A DNA stretch of 19,689 nucleotides from JAYTJL01 sp964400155 (lineage in GTDB: Bacteria; Patescibacteriota; Saccharimonadia; Saccharimonadales; UBA10212). The notes under the pieces were generated by a model. That model saw only the letters and a list, made by a program, of their open reading frames with translations, made no database searches and was not told the origin of the DNA. This document shows, piece by piece, positions 13,517 to 19,689 of this stretch. The number at the start of each line of letters is the position of its first letter. Within the stretch, counting starts at the first letter, position 1. The DNA lies in the NCBI GenBank assembly GCA_964400155.1, contig CAYNSQ010000011.1, positions 1 to 19,689 on the forward strand, given 5' to 3'. Both the position numbers and the translations under genes were made by a program.

Positions 13517-14658
13517 GACAAACTATTTATAACGGACAATAAATTTTTAGCCGATTTTTCCCAGCTAAAGTTATTGGCCTGAGCAACACCCTTTTTTGAC
13601 ATCTGAGCGGAAAGTTTTTTGTCGCTCAAAACACGAATAATAGCATGTGTAAGTTGATCTTTATCCTCTGCATCAATTTTAATCCCGGCGTTACCTACAA
13701 CCTCAGGCAGGGACGAGTTATTACTAGTTATGACAGGTGTCCCGCAAGCCATTGCCTCGAGAGGTGGCATACCGAAACCTTCATAAAATGAAGGGAATAC
13801 AAAAACTTCCGCACCCGAGTAAAGAGCTGGCAGGTCTGCATCATCAACATAGCCGGTTTTTATAACAGAATATTTACGTGCTAAATCTTGGTATTTTTTT
13901 TCAATATCATCATCTAGCCAGCCCTTACCGCCTACAAGAACCAGGCTATACTTTTCTTTAATTTTACTGGGCAATTGTTCAAAGGCGTTTAGGATACCAA
14001 TCAAATTTTTGCGTGGCTCTATCGTACCAACTGAAAAGATATACGGTCTGTCTATGCCATATTTACGCTTTACCCTTGCAATTTTATCTTTTGATTGAGG
14101 TTTGTAATCATTATGATCAACAGAAGGATTTACAATAGGAATGTTTTTTTCTGGTATATTATAATATTTAGAAATTTCTCTTCGTGTATTTTCAGATATA
14201 GCAATTACTGCATCAGCCTTCTTTATTGACTTAGGAACAAACTTCTCCAAGTACTGCTGGTTTTTAGGCAACACATATTGTTTGTGAAAAATGTAAGATA
14301 AATCATGTATAACAATTATGCTCCTTGCCCTTCTAGTGGTAGGGTAAGCAACGAAGTTTAAGAATAACATTACGTCATATTTGCCACCTGCGACCATATC
14401 ATATGGCAGTGTCCAGCCAAGGCGCTTAAACAGTTGGTAATAGATTATTGGCGGTAACCACCGGACGATTCTATAGGTTAAATGCCTGTTGGGCCTAATA
14501 GGAAATTCAGAAATTTTACGGTGTGGCATTAGTTGGCGAATAATTTCAAAGTCTGTTTCGCTGGGTAGCTTACTAGCTGCCTCAACTAGTCTTTTAGAAT
14601 ATTGTCCTACTCCAGATCGATTTCCGAACAATGGGATTCCCTCAACTCCAACTTTCAT
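13513..14658 (-). CDS. GT4-family glycosyltransferase
   Basis: A 381-residue GT-B enzyme. The N-domain starts MKVGVEGIPLFGNRSGVGQYSKRL, with HDLSYIFH (118-125) and ISENTRREI (154-162), which are typical of GT4 mannosyl- or rhamnosyltransferases. The C-domain has IFSVGTIEPRKNLIGIL (207-223), GYVDDADLPALYSGAEVFVFPS and the EX7E motif YEGFGMPPLEAM (Glu293, Glu301). The exact donor is unknown. The start lies 4 bases after the stop of the upstream gene, so it is probably translated from the same transcript as the other minus-strand glycosyltransferases. It is the last gene of that run. Confidence 0.92.
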   Translation of the reverse strand: MKVGVEGIPLFGNRSGVGQYSKRLVEAASKLPSETDFEIIRQLMPHRKISEFPIRPNRHLTYRIVRWLPPIIYYQLFKRLGWTLPYDMVAGGKYDVMLFLNFVAYPTTRRARSIIVIHDLSYIFHKQYVLPKNQQYLEKFVPKSIKKADAVIAISENTRREISKYYNIPEKNIPIVNPSVDHNDYKPQSKDKIARVKRKYGIDRPYIFSVGTIEPRKNLIGILNAFEQLPSKIKEKYSLVLVGGKGWLDDDIEKKYQDLARKYSVIKTGYVDDADLPALYSGAEVFVFPSFYEGFGMPPLEAMACGTPVITSNNSSLPEVVGNAGIKIDAEDKDQLTHAIIRVLSDKKLSAQMSKKGVAQANNFSWEKSAKNLLSVINSLS

Positions 14659-14662
14659 ATTT

Positions 14663-15784
14663 TTAACTCAAAACCTTCATATAAATAGGGATTATCTTAT
14701 TAGCTACTATTTTTTGAAAATCAAAATTTTCGGTTGCCTTTTTTTGTGCTGATTTGGCTAACTCATGTCGAACTTTTTTATTATTTAAAAGGAAATTTAA
14801 TGCTCTAGAAATTTCGGCTGCACTTTTAGGTTCAACCAAAACACCACACTTATTGTCAATTATCTCTGGTGTGCCCCCAACACTAGTCGCAATAATTGAT
14901 CGGCCAAGCATAGCGGCTTCTATAATAGCCAAACTAAATGCTTCGTGGTAGCTGGCATGAACAAAGATATCCATACCGGCGACAACATTATTTGGTTCTT
15001 TAACATAGTCCCAGAATTTGGTTCGATCCCCAACCCCCAACTTTTTAGCCATGTTGGTATATTTCTGTCTGTTTCCGCTTACACCGCCGAGTAGCCATAA
15101 ATCAGCATTTTTGTTTTCCAGGGCTGCAAAAGCTTCAATGAGTTCACCGATCCCCTTTGTTGGTACAAGCCTGGCGTTAGTGCCTACAATAATTTTGTTG
15201 GTCTTTGGCACTGGTTGAACGTTTTCCGGCAAAAAAACTCCATTATGGACAACAGTTAAATTAACCAATTCGGGAGCAACCGCACTAATTGATTTTTTTT
15301 CAGAATTGCTTGTACAGATTATGACCCGGGCGTATTTAGCCGCGTTTATTACCCAGCCGCGCATCCTTGGGTTGTAGTGGTTTACATTATCTAAAACATA
15401 TTTTAAGTCAGCGTGATCAGTCCATATAATGGGTTTTCTCAAAATCTTTGTAGCCTTAGTGGCAAATACAAAATCATCACGGCTCTGGGGATGAACTACA
15501 TCAATCCGGTGTCTGAGAATTATATATATGTACCAAAGAGTAAACAAGGGGTATCGCAGGTAGTACCAGCGGTCCCATTTTTGGCTGTCGTGCCATGGTC
15601 CAGCTATACATTTTATTTCTTCAGCTTTGCTTTTTTCATGGATTTTTGTAACTTTAGTAACCAGTACTGGCTGATGGCCTGCATTTTTTAGTGCGACAGC
15701 TAGGTTTAGAGAATACTGCTCAGCACCACCAGCGTCTTGCTGGTAAGCATTTCGGATTATTAAAATTCTGAGACAATGACTCAT
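14663..15784 (-). CDS. GT4-family glycosyltransferase
   Basis: I place the start at the ATG at 15784, giving 373 residues, because it forms an ATGA overlap with the fucosyltransferase stop. A GTG at 15796 would add four residues. The N-terminus is LRILIIRNAYQQDAGGAEQYSLNLA, a glycine-rich donor loop common in GT4. Then come TDHADLKYVL, CTSNSEKKSI and VVHNGV. The C-domain has IIVGTNARLVPTKGIGELIEAF and the EX7E motif HEAFSLAIIEAA (Glu281, Glu289). It likely adds one residue to the surface glycan; specificity is not readable. Confidence 0.9.
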   Translation of the reverse strand: MSHCLRILIIRNAYQQDAGGAEQYSLNLAVALKNAGHQPVLVTKVTKIHEKSKAEEIKCIAGPWHDSQKWDRWYYLRYPLFTLWYIYIILRHRIDVVHPQSRDDFVFATKATKILRKPIIWTDHADLKYVLDNVNHYNPRMRGWVINAAKYARVIICTSNSEKKSISAVAPELVNLTVVHNGVFLPENVQPVPKTNKIIVGTNARLVPTKGIGELIEAFAALENKNADLWLLGGVSGNRQKYTNMAKKLGVGDRTKFWDYVKEPNNVVAGMDIFVHASYHEAFSLAIIEAAMLGRSIIATSVGGTPEIIDNKCGVLVEPKSAAEISRALNFLLNNKKVRHELAKSAQKKATENFDFQKIVANKIIPIYMKVLS

Positions 15785-16668
15785 AGTCTTATCCACGATT
15801 TTGGTACAATTTGGGTTTCGGCATTAGATTTTTTATTTTGAAACCACGCTTCAGGGGCAATAATAAGTTTATTTGGGTTATTATTCAGCCATGCCCCCCA
15901 CCAACTAAAAGAACTATTGGCAATTATATTGTGTTTACAGTGTTGCATAAGGTATATATCTTCATGAGGGCGTTTTGGACCATTACCATCAACAAACACT
16001 GCATCTGGTCCTAGGGGTAAAGATTTTTTGCACCACTCTAAATCGTCAGAAAATACAAAATATCTTGGTGTCGAATTAGTATTTTTATTAATGAAGTCTA
16101 TCGATTTTTTGTAGTATTCAACTGTAGCCAGGCCATGTTCGATGTTGGCAAATTTATTTGATACATAATCACCGCGACGGACATGAATTGATATAGAGTT
16201 ACCATCACTAACTTTTTCGGCAAGCCTTTTGCTGTAGGAAGATATATTTTTAGGCGTGAATTCTTTAACAATAATTCTGCGAATATCTGAAAAATATTTT
16301 TCATTTTGCCACCAACCAATTAAATAGGTGTTATCTCTTGCACTCAAAACGTTACCGTTGAAGCCTTTGCCGTTTTCACCAAGCGGCCGAATTTTATTAT
16401 CAAGTCCCAGTCTTCGTTTAATACGATATTGAGTGGATGCCTGAAAATCTTGAGGGAGCATCAAGGCTAGCTCTTCGTTAGTCGCTATTGACCCTGATAT
16501 TTTATAGTAATCCAAATCATATTGACGCGGAGTGTCATCTTTGTGCATATTTTTATAGGCTGACACATCCAATCTCAGAAATGTAGAGTTTTTTTCTGCT
16601 AGCCTTTTTGCCGTAGCGTACTGGAACATTTGATTACCCAGGCCACCCATTAATTTAACAATTATCAT
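15781..16668 (-). CDS. GT11-family alpha-1,2-fucosyltransferase
   Basis: The 295-residue length and sequence fit glycosyltransferase family 11, which transfers L-fucose from GDP-fucose in alpha-1,2 linkage. Conserved stretches are the N-terminal MGGLGNQMFQYATAKRLA (7-24), GWWQNEKYF (118-126), the GDP-fucose-binding motif HVRRGDY (162-168), FVFSDD (204-209) and NSSFSWWGAWL (251-261). Related enzymes in gut bacteria build H-antigen-like O-chains, but some family members use other 6-deoxy-sugar donors. Together with gmd in the window this points to a fucose-containing surface polysaccharide. The gene is coupled to its downstream neighbour (ATGA) and starts 2 bases after the upstream stop. Confidence 0.93.
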   Translation of the reverse strand: MIIVKLMGGLGNQMFQYATAKRLAEKNSTFLRLDVSAYKNMHKDDTPRQYDLDYYKISGSIATNEELALMLPQDFQASTQYRIKRRLGLDNKIRPLGENGKGFNGNVLSARDNTYLIGWWQNEKYFSDIRRIIVKEFTPKNISSYSKRLAEKVSDGNSISIHVRRGDYVSNKFANIEHGLATVEYYKKSIDFINKNTNSTPRYFVFSDDLEWCKKSLPLGPDAVFVDGNGPKRPHEDIYLMQHCKHNIIANSSFSWWGAWLNNNPNKLIIAPEAWFQNKKSNAETQIVPKSWIRL

Positions 16669-16670
16669 AT

Positions 16671-17867
16671 TTAGCTACCTAGCAAATTTTTATAAAGTTT
16701 CAGATAATCTTTAGTCAGCTTGTCCCATGTAAATTTCTGTTTCCATATTTGATGACCTCGTTTACCCATTCGTAGCCTCAGCGGTTTGTTGTAGGCCAGT
16801 TTTGTAATTTGCCATATTGCGTCTTTGCGATCAGCAGAAACACGGCCGTTTGCTTTATCGTGGGTTTTAACAATCACGCCAGCCTTTGTCCACCTAGCAA
16901 TCTCAGAACTGTTACCAGCAGATGTTGCTATAAATGGTACCCCCGCAGCGGCGGATTCGAATAGAACCAAAGGACTTGCTTCAATATTTGAGAGAAACAC
17001 GAAGATATCGGCACATTTCAACAAATCTCTCACTTCATTTCTTTTAGTGCCGTCTAACATTATTACTTTTTTGCCGGGGAATTTACGGCTAGTATTTATT
17101 CTGTTAGATCTTTCTTTGAACATATCATAGCTACCTACACCAGGCGTGGGGGCTCCCGCACTTATTAAGGTTACAGATTTAATCGGTAGACGTTTGAAAA
17201 CATATAGCAATTCTTCGTGGCCTTTTTCGCCTGTATAGTTAGCAATGGTCATTATCGCCAGCCCTTTAACACCAAATTTTTTCCTTAGCTCCTTCTTCTC
17301 AGACTTTGTAGGCAGATTAGAAAATTCATACTCATCCGCGCCATTTGGGATTAAGTGAATATTGCTAAGTTTGTGCTTGCGCGCAAAGTTAATATCACGG
17401 TAATCTTCAGCCAGATAAACAGTTGCATCAAATTTGTGTAAGTATGACGGTAGCTCTTTAAAGTATTGTTTGTATAATGGGTCATAAAGTGCCGAATAGC
17501 CACAAGGAACCATGACTTTCTTTGCATTTATCTCATCCAAAATTGGTAGCATCAAATCCGTAGTCCACTGCTGGGCAGCGTAAGTCATTATCACATCAAA
17601 CTTACTTTTTTTAAGATATTCTTGATATTTTTTTGTATCACCAGCCAGCCCTGTGACAGTACTCATGCCTTGCTCGCTAGTGGGTCTTATATCAAACTCT
17701 ACGATTTTTACTCCGTTATGTTTTAAACTTTTTCTTCCTGGTAGTTTTCGGGTAGCAACCGTTACTTCGTGGCCCATATTTACCATTCGCTCGCTTAAAT
17801 GACGAACTACCTCTGGGGCTCCGCTGACTGATGGATAATAGGATTCTACTGCGTGCAGTATTTTCAC
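16671..17867 (-). CDS. GT4-family glycosyltransferase, GTG start
   Basis: A 398-residue GT-B enzyme. The N-terminus MKILHAVESYYPSVSGAPEVVRHLSERM has the usual glycine-containing donor loop; the start codon is GTG and overlaps the upstream stop as GTGA. Further marks are YAAQQW, LIPNGADEYEF (172-182), the C-domain strand LAIMTIANYTGEKGHEELL (203-221) and an EX7E motif IEASPLVLFESAA (Glu296, Glu304). The sugar is unknown. The tight coupling to the tandem GT2 gene and the fucosyltransferase suggests one assembly pathway. Confidence 0.9.
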   Translation of the reverse strand: MKILHAVESYYPSVSGAPEVVRHLSERMVNMGHEVTVATRKLPGRKSLKHNGVKIVEFDIRPTSEQGMSTVTGLAGDTKKYQEYLKKSKFDVIMTYAAQQWTTDLMLPILDEINAKKVMVPCGYSALYDPLYKQYFKELPSYLHKFDATVYLAEDYRDINFARKHKLSNIHLIPNGADEYEFSNLPTKSEKKELRKKFGVKGLAIMTIANYTGEKGHEELLYVFKRLPIKSVTLISAGAPTPGVGSYDMFKERSNRINTSRKFPGKKVIMLDGTKRNEVRDLLKCADIFVFLSNIEASPLVLFESAAAGVPFIATSAGNSSEIARWTKAGVIVKTHDKANGRVSADRKDAIWQITKLAYNKPLRLRMGKRGHQIWKQKFTWDKLTKDYLKLYKNLLGS

Positions 17868-19627
17868 TTGCGATTATTTTCCTTAATCAATTTTATAGGC
17901 GCCCAAAGCAAAGTCTTCCAAAGAGCCTTAGTTGCAGTTCTAGGCTGCAGCCAGATTGCGGCAATTGCAGACCTGTACCCTGTTCGAAGACGGCCGTGAA
18001 TTAAAAACTCAAAAGCCAGCCTTGTTTGCTGATCTAGGTATTGCCGATATACAACTTCACGAAAATTTGAATTAAGGTTTTTATAATATTTAGCATCTCT
18101 GATTATGTAATTTATGGACTTAGCCGCCACAACTTTTGACCAAAGCTCGGTACTTATTTTAGCGGCAGCCTCATTTTGAACTTTCTGTTTTAAGTGGGAA
18201 ACATTTTGGTAATGTAGCCGCCACCAATATAGTGCTTCGGGGATCATCCCAACCTCCCATGATGGTGCTATCCTGGTCCATAGATCAAAGTCCTCTGCGG
18301 GCTCTAACCCAGACCGGTAGCCTCCTACTTCCAATACTGCCTTCTTGCGCATCATAATACTTCCATGCCCATAAGGATTAACAAGATACATCATCCTGAG
18401 AACGTCTAAGTGCTTTGTTGGTGAGGTCATGATAACTGAGCCAGGCTGATCATTCTTGTCCATATATATAAAGAAGGTGCCAACTAGCCCTCGGTTCTCA
18501 TTTACGGTTATCCAATCTAGTTCTTTCTCAAAACGGCTGGGCATAGAAATATCATCAGAATCCATCCTTGCCACAAATTCAGCTCTAGCCAAGCGAACGC
18601 CCTTATTAAAACTAAACACCAAGCCATGGTTATTCTGGCGGATTAATCTTATGCGTGGGTCGTTTATTGACTTAATAATATCCGCTGAATTGTCTGATGA
18701 CCCATCATCAATAACAATAAATTCAAAGTTTTTATATGTCTGGTCCAGGATACTTTTGGTTGCGCGTTCTAAATAGTCTTCAGAATTATACATGCTCATA
18801 ACAACGGATATGGTGGGGACGTCGCCAACCTCAATTTTAAGCCGAGTCCAGCCTTCATGCATTTTATCCAGCTGCTCCTCTAGTAAACTGCGCTGTTCGA
18901 CGGTCAGTACTGCCTCGTCCCAGCAGTGGTCAAAAACTGCAATAATCCTCTCAACGCCCAATATGTCATTCGCTTCACTTATATTATCTGAATGGACTCT
19001 ATACAATGCCAGAGTTTTTGCAAGGCCTATAATACCTTTGGGATATTGAGCTGATAGCCTGAGCCACAAATCATAATCTTCAACTGCTCTTAACGCAACT
19101 GATTCATCAAAACAGCCTACTAGCTCTAACGCTTGTTTGCGAATCATTACTGTCAGGGTGGATATAACATTTTCACTTAATAAAGTTTTAAACTTTTCGC
19201 CACCAGGTAATTTTGAGTTTTCTACAATATGTTTATGACTTCTTTCACCCTTGTCATCAATTTTTTCTGCATTACCATAGCTCATCATTATCGCCGGGTC
19301 ATCAAAAAGAGGGACTTGAGTCGTAAGCTTATCATCAACCCAAATATCATCGGAGTCCTGGAATGCTATTAGATTACCCTTGGCTTTTGAAATTCCAAAA
19401 TTTCTTGCAACTGCAGGCAAACCAGAGTGTGGTATTTTAAAGTACCGAATTTTGTTACCAAAGGATTTTATTATTTTTTCTGTGTCATCCGTCGAACCAT
19501 CGTCAACTACTATGACATCTAAATTCCAACTTCCTTTTTGTTTTAAGACACTATTTATAGCCTCTTTAATATAACCGGCACGGTTATAGGTCGGGATAAT
19601 AACACTTATAGAGGGTTTCTTGTTCAT
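17864..19627 (-). CDS. Tandem GT2-GT2 glycosyltransferase (two catalytic domains)
   Basis: The 587-residue protein has two complete GT-A, family 2 domains in a row. Domain 1 (about 6-230) has SVIIPTYNRAGYI, VVDDGSTDDTE (40-50), the metal-binding FQDSDD (89-94) and the ED motif VEDYDLW (182-188). Domain 2 (about 272-480) repeats these: SVVMSMYNSEDYL, VIDDGSSDNS (305-314), ARMDSDD (353-359) and AEDFDLW (444-450). Both sets of catalytic residues look intact, so it may make two linkages, as bifunctional polymerases such as chondroitin or hyaluronan synthases do, or add two successive sugars. No membrane segment is obvious, so it likely acts at the inner face of the membrane. The C-terminal 100 residues are outside both domains and basic. 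The start overlaps the upstream stop as ATGA. Confidence 0.92.
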   Translation of the reverse strand: MNKKPSISVIIPTYNRAGYIKEAINSVLKQKGSWNLDVIVVDDGSTDDTEKIIKSFGNKIRYFKIPHSGLPAVARNFGISKAKGNLIAFQDSDDIWVDDKLTTQVPLFDDPAIMMSYGNAEKIDDKGERSHKHIVENSKLPGGEKFKTLLSENVISTLTVMIRKQALELVGCFDESVALRAVEDYDLWLRLSAQYPKGIIGLAKTLALYRVHSDNISEANDILGVERIIAVFDHCWDEAVLTVEQRSLLEEQLDKMHEGWTRLKIEVGDVPTISVVMSMYNSEDYLERATKSILDQTYKNFEFIVIDDGSSDNSADIIKSINDPRIRLIRQNNHGLVFSFNKGVRLARAEFVARMDSDDISMPSRFEKELDWITVNENRGLVGTFFIYMDKNDQPGSVIMTSPTKHLDVLRMMYLVNPYGHGSIMMRKKAVLEVGGYRSGLEPAEDFDLWTRIAPSWEVGMIPEALYWWRLHYQNVSHLKQKVQNEAAAKISTELWSKVVAAKSINYIIRDAKYYKNLNSNFREVVYRQYLDQQTRLAFEFLIHGRLRTGYRSAIAAIWLQPRTATKALWKTLLWAPIKLIKENNRK

Positions 19628-19689
19628 TTGCTGGCAAAGCCCTTGTTTAGTTGTTCGCTAAAATGGCCCATCCATATATCAAGTAGTTT
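19624..19689 (-). CDS. C-terminal tail of a gene running off the window
   Basis: Read on the minus strand, the last 66 bases are open and give KLLDIWMGHFSEQLNKGFASK followed by TGA. That stop overlaps the start of the tandem GT2 gene as ATGA, the same arrangement as elsewhere in this run, which supports a real upstream gene. The 21 residues are too few to name a family. Confidence 0.6.
   Translation of the reverse strand, partial: KLLDIWMGHFSEQLNKGFASK

Overview
The window is the replication-origin region of a small bacterial genome, joined to a surface-polysaccharide gene cluster. It reads as one end of an assembled contig. The first 47 bases are a sequencing-adapter artefact, not biology. 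The coding style suggests Candidate Phyla Radiation/Patescibacteria, most likely Saccharibacteria (TM7). Reasons: tightly packed genes, a compact origin locus (recF, dnaN and dnaA on one strand; rpmH, rnpA, yidC and jag on the other), a secreted cell-wall hydrolase beside it, and many glycosyltransferases. UGA is a normal stop in several genes (yidC, the fucosyltransferase, the tandem glycosyltransferase), which argues against the Gracilibacteria/Absconditabacteria code. The lineage call is inference, not a search result.

Layout. 48-3222 (+): three linked genes for exported or membrane proteins: a 5'-truncated cysteine-rich protein, a signal-peptide protein ending in an NlpC/P60 peptidase domain, and a single-pass membrane protein. 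3270-7391 (-): recF, dnaN, a 486-base gap with low-confidence small frames, then dnaA. 7392-7759: the probable oriC, with DnaA-box matches, a 15-base inverted repeat and heptamer repeats. 7760-9957 (+): rpmH (too short for a 60-residue cut-off), rnpA, yidC and jag, transcribed away from the origin. 10059-11279 (+): an OpgC-like membrane acyltransferase. 11328-12422 (-): a GT4 glycosyltransferase, divergent from gmd (12491-13516, +). 13513-19689 (-): a translationally coupled run of glycosyltransferases (GT4, GT4, GT11 alpha-1,2-fucosyltransferase, GT4, tandem GT2-GT2) and the tail of one more gene running off the window.

How it works together. The origin block supplies initiation (DnaA), the sliding clamp (DnaN), gap repair (RecF), ribosomal protein L34, the RNase P protein, the YidC insertase and its KH/R3H partner. 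The right half would build a surface glycan: Gmd makes GDP-4-keto-6-deoxymannose, the GT11 enzyme probably uses GDP-fucose, GT4 and GT2 enzymes add other sugars, and the acyltransferase may decorate the product. The reductase that would complete GDP-fucose is not in the window.

The most unusual signal is a set of degenerate tandem repeats with a strict 7-base period. They fill almost every gap around the origin, with a different consensus in each tract. One tract lies inside a glycosyltransferase coding sequence. A separate 20-base near-palindrome occurs identically at 5842 and 11287.
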